The notes below the pieces were generated by a model. That model was not told the origin of the DNA, did no database searches, and worked only from the letters and a program-made list of their open reading frames with translations. Positions 1 to 8,333 of a stretch of DNA of 40,809 bases are shown piece after piece (the stretch's first letter is position 1; each line of letters starts with the position of its first letter). The stretch is from positions 1 to 40,809 of the forward strand of contig DLIM01000004.1 in NCBI GenBank assembly GCA_002483745.1, in the 5' to 3' direction. The translations under genes were made by a program, and so were the position numbers. This stretch comes from Caryophanales bacterium UBA7642 (lineage in GTDB: Bacteria > Bacillota_I > Bacilli_A > RFN20 > CAG-288).

Positions 1-118
1 AACACTTTAGTTTATCCTTCTCAAAAATAAATTAAGAATTTTAAATTATATAAAATATCAAAATTTATTCTAAAAACTTAAAAAATCTTTTGATTACTGT
101 TTTTTTACTTTAAGATTA
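1..118. other. AT-rich intergenic stretch downstream of pflA
   Basis: No coding region is supported here. It lies just 3' of the minus-strand pflBA operon. A weak AATCTT/AAGATT pairing with a long loop, followed by a T-run on the minus strand, could act in termination, but it is not a convincing intrinsic terminator. Confidence 0.4.
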
Positions 119-886
119 TCAGTCTTTTAAATATTCTTGGTATTTTTCAACCCTTAGAAGATCCTCAGCTTTCTTTATTTCTTCAGTAGTTGGAGGCAAG
201 ATTCCTTCTAATTTGTAAGGAATCCCAAGCTTTCTATATTTCGGTACACCTAAAGTATGATAGGGAAAGATTTCTACTCTTTTAACATTAGTTAAAGAAG
301 AAATAAATTCACCGGTTTCTTTTAAGTCTTCTTCTTTATCATTGATACCAGGAACTAGAACCTGTCTAATCCAAATAGGAAAACCAATATCAGAAAGATA
401 ATGGAAAAGATCAATAATATTAGTATTATCTTTTCCAGTTAACTTCTTATGGACAATAGGGTTAATAGCCTTAATATCAAGAAGGAATAAATCAGTGTTA
501 GCTAGTAATTTATTAAACTTAGAAAAGAAAGGCTCCTCTCTAGTGAAAGGTTGACCAGCAGTGTCGATGGCAGTCTTAATGCCAGCCTTTTTACAAAGAG
601 CAGTGAATTCAATGAGAAAATCCAATTGAATTAAAGGCTCCCCTCCCGAGATAGTAATACCGCCATGGTTCTGCCAATAAGGCTTATATCTAATCAGTTT
701 ATTGAAAGCCTCATCAGGAGTAATTGGATTAGTCTTAGTTAGAAACCAGGTATCAGGATTGTGGCAAAAAAGGCAACGCATATTACAGCCTTGTAAAAAG
801 AGGACGGACCTGACTCCAGGTCCGTCTACTAAAGCAAAAGATTCGATTGACTGATAATATCCAATAGTTTCTTTAGAGGTGATCAT
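119..886 (-). CDS. pflA: Pyruvate formate-lyase activating enzyme (radical SAM)
   Basis: This 255-residue radical SAM enzyme installs the glycyl radical on pyruvate formate-lyase using a [4Fe-4S] cluster and S-adenosylmethionine in the cytoplasm. The cluster motif CxxxCxxC is at Cys34, Cys38 and Cys41, inside the family stretch GCNMRCLFCHNPDTW. A glycine-rich SAM-binding segment (GGITISGGEP) follows near residues 75-84. Length is typical of PflA. The ATG overlaps the 3' end of pflB by 14 bases and has only a poor ribosome site, so translation is probably coupled to pflB. The stop is TGA, which argues for the standard bacterial code. The partner gene directly upstream makes the substrate assignment firm. 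Confidence 0.95.
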   Translation of the reverse strand: MITSKETIGYYQSIESFALVDGPGVRSVLFLQGCNMRCLFCHNPDTWFLTKTNPITPDEAFNKLIRYKPYWQNHGGITISGGEPLIQLDFLIEFTALCKKAGIKTAIDTAGQPFTREEPFFSKFNKLLANTDLFLLDIKAINPIVHKKLTGKDNTNIIDLFHYLSDIGFPIWIRQVLVPGINDKEEDLKETGEFISSLTNVKRVEIFPYHTLGVPKYRKLGIPYKLEGILPPTTEEIKKAEDLLRVEKYQEYLKD

Positions 887-3128
887 GGCAAGTTCTTGCT
901 AAAACATCTTCCTGTTGCTCACGGGTGAGATCAATGAATTTGACAGCATAACCAGAGACTCTAATGGTGAAGTTAGCGTATTCTTCTTTCTCTGGATGAT
1001 TCATAGCATCAATTAGCTTTTCTTTCCCAAAAACATTGACATTAAGATGATGGGCGCCTTGGCTAAAGTAGCCATCTAGTACTTGAGCTAAGTTAGTCTT
1101 TCTTTCATTATCGGTATGTCCTAAAGCGCCGGTATTGATAGTCTGGGTATTAGAAATACCATCAAGAGCATACTCATAAGGGACTTTAGCAACGGAATTA
1201 AGGGAAGCTAGTAAGCCGTTTTGCTCCGCTCCATAACTAGGGTTAGCTCCAGGAGATAGAGGCTTACCCTGAACTCTGCCATCTGGTAGAGTGCCAGTAG
1301 CCTTTCCATAAACGACATTGGAAGTAATGGTTAAAATTGAAGTGGTGGGTTCGCTGTTTCGATAAGTGTGGAATTTTTTGATCTTGGCAATGAAAGTCTT
1401 GAGAAGGTTGATGGCTATACCATCAACTCTATCATCATCGTTTCCGTACTTCGGGAAGTCACCTTCAATTTTAAAGTCAGTAGTAACGCCATCTTTATCA
1501 CGGATAGCTTTAACTTTAGCATATTTAATAGCACTTAAAGAATCAGCCACATGGCTAAAGCCAGCAATACCAGTTGCAAAAGTCCTCTTGCAGTTAGTAT
1601 CGATCAAAGCCATTTCAGCGGCTTCATAATAGTACTTATCATGCATGTAGTGGATGATGTTTAAGGCATTGACATAGACAGAAGCTAACCAATCCATCAT
1701 TTTGTCGTATTTAGCTAAGACCTCATCATAATTTAAGTATTCGCTAGTGATAGGTTCATAGTTAGGTCCGACTTGTTCATGGGTGATTTCATCTTTCCCG
1801 CCATTGATGGCATATAAAAGACATTTAGCTAAGTTAGCTCTTGCCCCAAAGAACTGCATAGATTTACCAGTCTGAGTAGCAGAGACACAGCAGCAGATAG
1901 AATAGTCATCTCCCCAGATAGGCCTCATCAAGTCATCATTCTCGTATTGGATAGATGAAGTCTTAACTGAGATTAAAGAGGCATATTTTTTAAAGCCTTC
2001 AGGAAGCCTGGTGGACCAAAGGATAGTAAGGTTAGGTTCTGGAGCAGGACCCATATTTTCAAGGGTATGGAGGAATCTAAAGTCATTCTTAGTGACCATG
2101 TTTCTGCCATCATCTCCCATACCGGCTACTTCTAAGGTGGCCCAGACTGGATCACCGGAGAATAACTGGTTATAGGAAGGGATACGGGCAAACTTGACCA
2201 TTCTGAATTTCATGACTAGATGATCAATTAGTTCCTGAGCTTCTTTTTCGGTGATAACTTTGTTCTTTAGATCTCTTTCAATATAGATGTCAATGAAGGT
2301 AGAAATTCTACCAACTGACATAGCAGCACCGTTTTGGGTCTTAATGGCGGCTAAGTAACCAAAGTAAGTCCATTGAATGGCTTCTTTAGCATTATTAGCC
2401 GGGAGTGAAATATCAAAGCCATATTCTTTGGCCATAATTTTCATTTCTTTTAAGGCTTTAATCTGCATCTGAATTTCTTCTCTTAGCCTAATATCTTCTT
2501 CAGTTAAGGAACTGCTTCCACAGTTAGAGAAGTCTTTTTCCTTTTCTTGAATAAGGTAATCAATGCCATAAAGAGCAATACGGCGATAGTCACCAACTAT
2601 TCTTCCTCGCCCATAAGTATCCGGAAGACCGGTGATGATCTTATTGTGACGGCATTTAAGAATTTCAGGAGTATAGACATCAAAAACACCATCGTTATGA
2701 GTCTTTGTATATTCAGTAAAAACCTTATGTAGTTCCGGATCTGGCTTATAGCCATAGGTAGTCAAGGCTTCTTCAGCCATCTTAATGCCACCATAAGGCA
2801 TAAAAGCCCTCTTTAAAGGCTTATCAGTCTGCAGTCCGACTATTTGTTCGAGACCTTTAGTTTTATCGCTGATATAGCCTGCTTTATAGGAAGTCAAAGA
2901 AGAGACCACCTTAGTCTCCATATCCAAGACTCCGCCTTTTCTTCTTTCTTCTTTTTGAAGAGCGGAAACTTCTTTCCATAAGGTATCAGTAGCTTTAGTA
3001 GGCCCTTCTAAGAATGACTCATCTCCCGAATAAGGAGTGTAGTTATTCTGAATGAAATCTCTAATATTGATTTCGCTTTTCCAAAGGTTACCTTTAAATC
3101 CTGTCCAGGCAGTATTGTTTTGACTCAT
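873..3128 (-). CDS. pflB: Formate C-acetyltransferase (pyruvate formate-lyase)
   Basis: This enzyme converts pyruvate and CoA to acetyl-CoA and formate in anaerobic fermentation. Counted from the ATG at 3128 the protein has 751 residues, close to the family norm. The glycyl-radical motif RVSGYAVKF near the C-terminus places the radical at Gly726. The active-site pair is Cys413-Cys414, within a run of three cysteines (ICCCVS); the extra cysteine precedes the conserved pair. A TTG eight codons further upstream is in frame, but the ATG at 3128 is preferred because a G-rich ribosome site (AGGGGGAAA) sits 10 bases before it and the protein then begins MSQNN. It is the first gene of the pflBA operon. 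A cre-like site lies in the upstream region, which fits the usual carbon control of pfl genes. Confidence 0.96.
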   Translation of the reverse strand: MSQNNTAWTGFKGNLWKSEINIRDFIQNNYTPYSGDESFLEGPTKATDTLWKEVSALQKEERRKGGVLDMETKVVSSLTSYKAGYISDKTKGLEQIVGLQTDKPLKRAFMPYGGIKMAEEALTTYGYKPDPELHKVFTEYTKTHNDGVFDVYTPEILKCRHNKIITGLPDTYGRGRIVGDYRRIALYGIDYLIQEKEKDFSNCGSSSLTEEDIRLREEIQMQIKALKEMKIMAKEYGFDISLPANNAKEAIQWTYFGYLAAIKTQNGAAMSVGRISTFIDIYIERDLKNKVITEKEAQELIDHLVMKFRMVKFARIPSYNQLFSGDPVWATLEVAGMGDDGRNMVTKNDFRFLHTLENMGPAPEPNLTILWSTRLPEGFKKYASLISVKTSSIQYENDDLMRPIWGDDYSICCCVSATQTGKSMQFFGARANLAKCLLYAINGGKDEITHEQVGPNYEPITSEYLNYDEVLAKYDKMMDWLASVYVNALNIIHYMHDKYYYEAAEMALIDTNCKRTFATGIAGFSHVADSLSAIKYAKVKAIRDKDGVTTDFKIEGDFPKYGNDDDRVDGIAINLLKTFIAKIKKFHTYRNSEPTTSILTITSNVVYGKATGTLPDGRVQGKPLSPGANPSYGAEQNGLLASLNSVAKVPYEYALDGISNTQTINTGALGHTDNERKTNLAQVLDGYFSQGAHHLNVNVFGKEKLIDAMNHPEKEEYANFTIRVSGYAVKFIDLTREQQEDVLARTCHDHL

Positions 3129-3421
3129 AGTTATGTTTCCCCCTATTCCCAAGTATTAATTTTAGTCAATAGTAGCAAAGAAAGACTTAAAGTTTTTGCT
3201 AAACGCTTATAAAAAGGGGTAAAAGTATATTTTTTTAGTTTCTCAGCCTAGTCATTTTAACAATTAATCGCACTACTTAATGAAAGCAACTTTATTTTTT
3301 AGTAGGACAAAATCAAGGAAACGCAAAAACTGGTATTTAAAACTTTGTTCATCTTTTAATTCAATAACCGAACTATTAATTGTAGAATAAGATTATATAG
3401 TAATAACAAGGAGATTTGTTT
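3129..3421. other. Divergent intergenic region pflB / degV
   Basis: This 293-base AT-rich stretch must hold the promoters for pflB (minus) and degV (plus). On the minus strand there is a TATACT box and the cre-like site. On the plus strand a TAGAAT box at 3383-3388 follows a weak TTCAAT at 3360-3365 with 17-base spacing, leading into the degV ribosome site. No small gene is supported. Confidence 0.4.
3198..3211 (-). promoter_or_regulatory. cre-like site upstream of pflB
   Basis: On the minus strand the site reads TATAAGCGTTTAGC, matching 11 of 14 positions of the CcpA cre consensus TGWAANCGNTNWCA, including the central CG. It lies about 70 bases before the pflB ATG and downstream of a TATACT box (plus-strand AGTATA near 3224-3229), where a bound repressor could block transcription. 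pfl genes are commonly CcpA targets and this window carries a CcpA-like gene. The match is imperfect, so this is a moderate inference. Confidence 0.35.
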
Positions 3422-4309
3422 ATGGCTAGTTATATTATCAGTTGCTGCTCAACTAGTGATTTAACGAAAGAGCATTATGAGAAAAGAGATATTCACTATA
3501 TCTGTTTTCATTTTTCTATTGATGGAAAAGAATATGAAGATGATTTAGGTCAGTCAATCCCCTTCCATACCTTCTATCAGGAAATGGCTAATGGTGCCAT
3601 TACCAAGACTAGTCAAGTTTCAGCTGGTGAATTCTTAACTTATTTCGAACCTTTCTTAAAAGAAGGAAAAGACATCATACATGTCTCCCTTTCTTCCGGT
3701 TTGAGCGGAGTCTATAATTCCGCCACTACTGCTGCTAGTATGCTTAAAGAGAAGTATCCGGATCGAAAAATCTATATTGTTGATTCCTTAGGTGCTTCAT
3801 CAGGATATGGTTTAATCATGGATAAACTTGCTGATTTAAGAGATGAAGGCAAGAGCATCGAAGAAGTAAGAACCTTTGCCGAAGATCATAAGCTTAATCT
3901 CCATCATTGGTTCTTCTCAACTGACTTAAAGTATTATGTCCGTGGTGGAAGAATCTCTAAGACTAGCGGTTTCTTTGGTAACCTTCTTCATATCTGCCCG
4001 CTTCTCAACGTGGATGAAGATGGACATCTAATTCCCCGTGAGAAAGTCAGAACCGTCAAGAGAGTTGAAGAGACCATTGTCCATAAGATGGTCGAAAACG
4101 CCGATGATGGCATCAACTATTCCGGAAAATGCTATATTTCTGAAGCTGATTGCATGAACTATGCTAATGAAGTTAAAGCTTTGGTTGAAGCACAGTTCAA
4201 AAAGCTTAATGGACCGGTAGAAATCTATTCTGTTGGCACTACTATTGGTGCTCATACTGGACCTGGAACATTAGCTTTATTCTTCTGGGGCAAGAAGCGT
4301 TCTAACTAA
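3422..4309 (+). CDS. DegV family fatty-acid-binding protein
   Basis: DegV/FakB proteins bind a fatty acid in a two-domain fold; in Firmicutes some family members (FakB) present fatty acids to the kinase FakA for phosphorylation. The 295-residue protein shows the DegV signatures: the early serine-rich loop (ISCCSTSDLT), TKTSQVSAGEF near residue 60, and the SLSSGLSGVYNSA motif near residue 95 that contacts the lipid carboxylate. The start is the ATG at 3422, with AAGGAG eight bases upstream; an in-frame TTG at 3416 lies inside the spacer and is unlikely. The gene stands alone and ends in a strong terminator. No fakA is visible in the window, so a role as a FakB subunit cannot be confirmed. Confidence 0.88.
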   Translation: MASYIISCCSTSDLTKEHYEKRDIHYICFHFSIDGKEYEDDLGQSIPFHTFYQEMANGAITKTSQVSAGEFLTYFEPFLKEGKDIIHVSLSSGLSGVYNSATTAASMLKEKYPDRKIYIVDSLGASSGYGLIMDKLADLRDEGKSIEEVRTFAEDHKLNLHHWFFSTDLKYYVRGGRISKTSGFFGNLLHICPLLNVDEDGHLIPREKVRTVKRVEETIVHKMVENADDGINYSGKCYISEADCMNYANEVKALVEAQFKKLNGPVEIYSVGTTIGAHTGPGTLALFFWGKKRSN

Positions 4310-4327
4310 GCAAAGCAAAAACAAAAC

Positions 4328-4364
4328 AGCGGACCTCTTACTACAAGAAGCGGTCCGCTTTTTA
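4328..4364 (+). terminator. Intrinsic terminator after degV
   Basis: An 8-bp perfect stem (AGCGGACC at 4328-4335 with GGTCCGCT at 4352-4359) is followed by a T-run. It lies 18 bases after the degV stop. Confidence 0.88.
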
Positions 4365-4370
4365 ATTAAG

Positions 4371-4401
4371 AAAATAAAAAAAGAGGCAGAAGACTGTCTC
4401 T
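4371..4401 (-). terminator. Probable terminator of the initiator tRNA gene
   Basis: On the minus strand an 8-bp stem (4382-4389 with 4394-4401, four-base loop, one A-C mismatch) is followed by seven T residues. It begins about 12 bases past the tRNA CCA end. Confidence 0.65.
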
Positions 4402-4412
4402 CATATTTAACT

Positions 4413-4487
4413 TGGTAGCGGGGGCAAGATTCGGACTTGCGGCCTCCAGGTTATGAGCCTGACGAGCTACCACTGCTCTACCCCGCG
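4413..4487 (-). tRNA. tRNA-fMet (CAU), initiator, with unusual positions
   Basis: The 75-nt gene folds into a full cloverleaf with anticodon loop CTCATAA and an encoded CCA end. Initiator identity is supported by the unpaired 1-72 position, the A11:U24 pair in the D stem, and close overall similarity to known bacterial initiator tRNAs. Three positions depart from the norm. The 1-72 mismatch is C-U where bacteria normally have C-A. The anticodon stem has A29:U41, G30:C40, G31:C39 in place of three G:C pairs. The T-loop reads TCCGAAT, giving C55 where U55 (pseudouridine) is near universal. An A29:U41 variant is known from some mycoplasma initiators; the other two are less familiar to me. A good promoter and a terminator flank it, so it looks functional. 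Confidence 0.93.
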
Positions 4488-4505
4488 ATATAAATCAGCT
4501 TAATA

Positions 4506-4534
4506 AGTATAGAGAGTAAAACCTGTTTTTGCAA
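4506..4534 (-). promoter_or_regulatory. Promoter of the tRNA-fMet gene
   Basis: On the minus strand TTGCAA (4529-4534) and TATACT (4506-4511) are separated by 17 bases. The predicted start is about 12 bases before the tRNA 5' end. Confidence 0.75.
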
Positions 4535-4738
4535 GTTTTATTTATAAGATGATATTAAAATGGTCAAAAAACATTCAATTATTGCCTAAAATAAGGCAAA
4601 TACTTTTAAATTTGATAAAATTTCTTTTATGTCTTTACATTTTTAGTAGCTAGTAAACTGACTTTCTTTAGTTTTACTACTTGCCTCTTAAAAGACTCTT
4701 TTAAAGTGATAGAATATCATTATATTTTTGGGGAAAAC

Positions 4739-5629
4739 ATGAAAGCACTGATTGTCATCAACGGATATTTTGAGAATAAGAACAATGACTATAAAGCCAA
4801 AAGACTTCAAGAGGAGTTCCTTCCTTATGGAGTTACTTTTGATATCAGAGATGCTTTGTCTCTTTTAGCTTTTTCAGCTGGCGATGAAGTTAATATTAAG
4901 GATACGGATGATTACTCTTTCTGTATCAATATGGATAAGGATAAGTATCTAGCAAAAGCCATTTCCTTAAAAATGCCGATGTTTAATTCCTATGAGTCCT
5001 TAGAGTTATCGGATGATAAGATGGCTTCTTTATTGGCTCTAACAAAAAGCGGTATTAAGGCACCCTTAACCGTCTCAGCTCCTTTATGCTATATCGATAA
5101 CCCCGACAGCAAGAAGGTGGCTTCTTTTCTAAATCAAGTAGAATCCTCTCTAGGCTACCCCTTAGTCTTTAAGGAATGCCATGGCTCTTTAGGAAAACAG
5201 GTCAGACTTATTAACAACCGGGAAGAGTTAGAAAAGACCTATCAGGAATTCTATAAAGTCCCTCATCTATATGAGAAGTTCCTTTCTAAGCATCAAGGTC
5301 ACGATTACCGAGTAATGATCATCGGAGGTAAGCCAGTTGCCGTGATGGAAAGAGTTAACGAGCATGACTTCAGATCCAACATTGCTCTAGGCGGCAAAGG
5401 TTATGATGTCACTTCCACGATTGACCCGAAGTTTAATTCTTTAGCCATCAAAGCCTGTCAGGCTTTGAAGCTTGATTATGCCGGTGTTGATGTGGCTATC
5501 GGCGAAAAGGGAGAACCCTACTTCTTAGAAGCTAACGGCAATGCCTTCTTCACGGAGATTGAGAAGATTACGAAGGTTAATGTCACTAAGAAATTAGTTG
5601 AATACATCGTTAAAAAATTAGGAATCTAA
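4739..5629 (+). CDS. RimK-type ATP-grasp ligase
   Basis: This 296-residue protein belongs to the ATP-grasp family closest to RimK, which joins amino acids through an acyl-phosphate intermediate. Visible family segments, in order, are PLVFKECHGSLGKQVRL (nucleotide-binding lysine and glycine loop), YEKFLSKHQGHDYRVMIIGG, MERVNEHDFRSNIALGG, and the metal-binding GVDVAIG...YFLEANGN near the C-terminus. The start is the ATG at 4739, preceded by GGGGAAAAC; an upstream in-frame GTG at 4706 overlaps a TAGAAT box and is unlikely. It is a single gene, convergent with potD across a bidirectional terminator. The acceptor substrate cannot be told: ribosomal protein S6, F420, lysine carriers and small peptides are all known for relatives. 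Confidence 0.82.
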   Translation: MKALIVINGYFENKNNDYKAKRLQEEFLPYGVTFDIRDALSLLAFSAGDEVNIKDTDDYSFCINMDKDKYLAKAISLKMPMFNSYESLELSDDKMASLLALTKSGIKAPLTVSAPLCYIDNPDSKKVASFLNQVESSLGYPLVFKECHGSLGKQVRLINNREELEKTYQEFYKVPHLYEKFLSKHQGHDYRVMIIGGKPVAVMERVNEHDFRSNIALGGKGYDVTSTIDPKFNSLAIKACQALKLDYAGVDVAIGEKGEPYFLEANGNAFFTEIEKITKVNVTKKLVEYIVKKLGI

Positions 5630-5668
5630 AAAAATCATGTCACCAAGTGGATGACATGACTTTTTTTA
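5628..5668. terminator. Bidirectional terminator between the RimK-like gene and potD
   Basis: A perfect 8-bp stem (TCATGTCA at 5635-5642 with TGACATGA at 5652-5659, nine-base loop) has an A-run on its left and a T-run on its right, so it can end transcription from both sides. Confidence 0.88.
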
Positions 5669-7465
5669 TTTGGCTTGAGGAGTCTGAGTATCGGCTTTAT
5701 TGAAGAGCGATTCAGTTAAGCTTTTCATCAAAGCTTGTGATTTCTTGATCTTGTTTTCTCGGTCAATCTTTCTTTGTCTTCTTCTAGCCATGACTGCATG
5801 TTTTCTGATTTCGTTTAAGATAGCTAAGATAATAATCAAGATTACTGCAGCTAGGATAGTGAAGTAAGCCCAGGTAGGAAGAGCCGTGTTCTTGAGCTTT
5901 TCCCACATCTTAACCATTTTGGAGTTCTGAGTTCCAAAATCAGCCATGACAGCTAAAGTAGGTAAGACGGTTTCATCAGGATACATCGTATCAAACTGGC
6001 GGTCTTTTTGATCAGCAGTGACATAGAAAGTCGTATCCGCATCAGTCTTATCAGTAAGTGTTCCCTTAAAGAAGTAATTTATGCTCTTAGAATAGTAGGA
6101 ACTTTCTAGCTGTTCATCGCTTAAGTCATAGACTTCGCTGGATTTTACTAAAGTAAGTTCATCAAGCTTGGTTTCATCGATTCCGCCTTCTCCGTTATTA
6201 AGATCCTCATTCCATCTTAAGTCGTACCAGGATTGAATCATATTAAGGACATCATCGCCGGCAATAACTGAAGTATAGCCGATATAGTCCATATTCTGGC
6301 AGACATTTTCAGGAGTAGAGATGAAATCAACAAAGGCTTCGGCTAGTCCTTTATCGTGAACCTCTTTAGGCATGAACCAGCCATCAAACCAGATGTTAGC
6401 TCCGGTCTCAGGTAAAGAATATCTTAAGATGGTAGGATTATAAGTTGAATCATTAGCTTTAGCTTCATTGAATTCATCAGCCTGATCCATAGCATAGGCG
6501 GCATCACCAGACCAAGCTAAATCAATAGCAAAGTACTGGCCTCGAGCCATATCAGTCTTACCGGAATCGACTTCAAAGCCAAAGGCATTGTTCTTTAAAC
6601 TAGTCAGGGAAGAAAGAACTCGGCTGATTGATTCATCATCGCAGAAGTTAAAAATCTTAGTTACTTTGGCGTTGTAGTCTTCATCTGATAGTTCACCACT
6701 ATCATGAAGAGACTTTAAGGTTGAGAATCCTTGATAGCTGACCCCATCTAATTCAAAGTCACTATCAAATGTCTTCATGACACCAACTGAATAGGTATCA
6801 CGCATAGAATCCTTAATGGCAATGAGGTTAGAGTATTTGCTATCCCATAAGGAAAGCCAGGATTTCATATCCGTATTCATCTCGGAGGCCGCTATGCCTT
6901 TAGAATCGAGTTTGCTGAAACCATTGTTATAGAGTAGACCTAAGGTTCCCCACATATAGCCTCGAGAGTAGTCAGTCAAAGTTTCATTATTGACTTTGAT
7001 GGCAGCCATCTTGGATTTGACATAAGGTGAGACATAGGCATCATAATTAGGAGTAGAGCCATCATCGAATTTAACTAAATCATCTTCGCCGATCATCTTC
7101 TGAATGATGTAATCGGAAGAGCAGATCAAATCATATTTAGTCTTGCCGGTCTGATATTCGGAGAGCATATTCTCGTTTGTATCATAGCAAGAGTAGTTGA
7201 CTTGGACTTTTCTTCCTAGGTCAGTTAAGCAGTAATCTTCAAATTTAGAAATCAAGCCTTTGGTGGTTGTTCCGTCATCGTTTTCTTCATCTTCGGCAAT
7301 ATAGTCTTCGCAGTTATAGACGTTTAAGTATTCGCTTTCTTGCTGATTGGCAAAGAAAACATTACTGCCTTTAATGGCAGCATCGGAGAGGCCAGTGCAG
7401 TCGCTTCCTATTAAGAAAGAGACAGCTAAAAGCACACTGACTTTTTTAATTGAGCGGGTTAGCAT
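5666..7465 (-). CDS. potD: Polyamine ABC transporter substrate-binding protein, membrane-anchored
   Basis: This is the extracytoplasmic spermidine/putrescine-binding component of the importer. Family segments are seen in order: LNVYNCEDYI near the mature N-terminus, YDLICSSDYIIQKMI, YMWGTLGLLYN, AWSGDAAYAM, WFDGWFMPKE and DYIGYTSV. It is long (599 residues against about 350) because of an acidic insert late in the binding domain and a C-terminal extension holding one membrane helix (PTWAYFTILAAVILIIILAI) followed by a basic cytoplasmic tail. The N-terminal hydrophobic segment has no convincing lipobox (the cysteine is preceded by IGSD), so the C-terminal helix may replace the lipid anchor. 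The ATG at 7465 is chosen because AAAGGAGAA sits 11 bases upstream; it overlaps potC by 20 bases. Last gene of potABCD. Confidence 0.9.
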   Translation of the reverse strand: MLTRSIKKVSVLLAVSFLIGSDCTGLSDAAIKGSNVFFANQQESEYLNVYNCEDYIAEDEENDDGTTTKGLISKFEDYCLTDLGRKVQVNYSCYDTNENMLSEYQTGKTKYDLICSSDYIIQKMIGEDDLVKFDDGSTPNYDAYVSPYVKSKMAAIKVNNETLTDYSRGYMWGTLGLLYNNGFSKLDSKGIAASEMNTDMKSWLSLWDSKYSNLIAIKDSMRDTYSVGVMKTFDSDFELDGVSYQGFSTLKSLHDSGELSDEDYNAKVTKIFNFCDDESISRVLSSLTSLKNNAFGFEVDSGKTDMARGQYFAIDLAWSGDAAYAMDQADEFNEAKANDSTYNPTILRYSLPETGANIWFDGWFMPKEVHDKGLAEAFVDFISTPENVCQNMDYIGYTSVIAGDDVLNMIQSWYDLRWNEDLNNGEGGIDETKLDELTLVKSSEVYDLSDEQLESSYYSKSINYFFKGTLTDKTDADTTFYVTADQKDRQFDTMYPDETVLPTLAVMADFGTQNSKMVKMWEKLKNTALPTWAYFTILAAVILIIILAILNEIRKHAVMARRRQRKIDRENKIKKSQALMKSLTESLFNKADTQTPQAK

Positions 7466-8333
7466 TGAAGCCGATTCTCCTTTCAGCATGTGACTTACCA
7501 AAGGACTTCTTGCCTTTAGACTTGGAGTTGACTCTGATGGAATAGATAATAACGATAGTTAAGACAATTAAGAAGATAATGGTTGTTAAAGCTCTTAATT
7601 CCGGAGGGACAGCACCCTTCTTGATCTTGGACTGAACTAAAGTTGACAAAGTTTCAATCTGGGAGCCACCGGATAGCAATCCTGAACCTCTGGTAAAGGC
7701 AGTGACGATGAAATCATCAAGAGATAAAGTAAATGATAGAAGCAGAGCAGCCATGATTCCTGGGATAATCTGAGGAATAATGACTTTATGAATAGCTTGG
7801 TTAGGAGAAGAGCCTAAATCCAGAGCGGCTTCATATAAGGCAGGATCCATCTGCTGGATCTTCGGCTTGACGTTAAGATAGACAAAGGGAACAGATAAGC
7901 AGCAATGACCGATTAATAAGGTCCAGAAGCTAAAGATAGAATTGCTACCAAAGAAATGCTGACCGACAAAAACAAACATAACAGTCAAAGACATAGCAAT
8001 GACAATTTCGGCATTGACGACATTAATCTGATTGAGTCCTTCAATGAAATGTCTAACGCCCTTTTTGCAGTAGAAGACACCAATAGCACCTAAAGTACCA
8101 ATAAGAGTAGAAAGCAAAGAAGAGATAGCGGCAATAATCAAAGTATTGCCTAAAGCTGTCATAATCTCCTTGTCCTGGAAAAGACGAGGATAAAGGTTCC
8201 AAGACCAGCCAGCCCATTGACCAGCATAAGTTGCTTCAGTAAAAGAAAAGACAATTAGATAGAGAACAGGAAGATATAAGAATAAGAGAATTAGATAGAT
8301 GTAAGTATACGCAAATATTTTCTTGGCTACCAT
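7446..8333 (-). CDS. potC: Polyamine ABC transporter permease PotC
   Basis: One of the two transmembrane subunits of the polyamine importer. The 295-residue protein has about six membrane helices, starting with YTYIYLILLFLYLPVLYLIVF. The EAA coupling loop that docks on the ATPase is visible as EAALDLGSSPNQAIHKVIIPQIIPGI split around its central glycine. It overlaps potB by 7 bases upstream and potD by 20 bases downstream, so the four subunits are probably made by coupled translation. Length and topology are normal for PotC. The C-terminus is basic and cytoplasmic. Confidence 0.94.
   Translation of the reverse strand: MVAKKIFAYTYIYLILLFLYLPVLYLIVFSFTEATYAGQWAGWSWNLYPRLFQDKEIMTALGNTLIIAAISSLLSTLIGTLGAIGVFYCKKGVRHFIEGLNQINVVNAEIVIAMSLTVMFVFVGQHFFGSNSIFSFWTLLIGHCCLSVPFVYLNVKPKIQQMDPALYEAALDLGSSPNQAIHKVIIPQIIPGIMAALLLSFTLSLDDFIVTAFTRGSGLLSGGSQIETLSTLVQSKIKKGAVPPELRALTTIIFLIVLTIVIIYSIRVNSKSKGKKSFGKSHAERRIGFNANPLN

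Noticed and set aside
7400..7465. Lipoprotein signal with lipobox cysteine in PotD
   Set aside because: The cysteine is preceded by IGSD. The -3 position lacks Leu and the -1 position is Asp, so it does not fit the lipobox.
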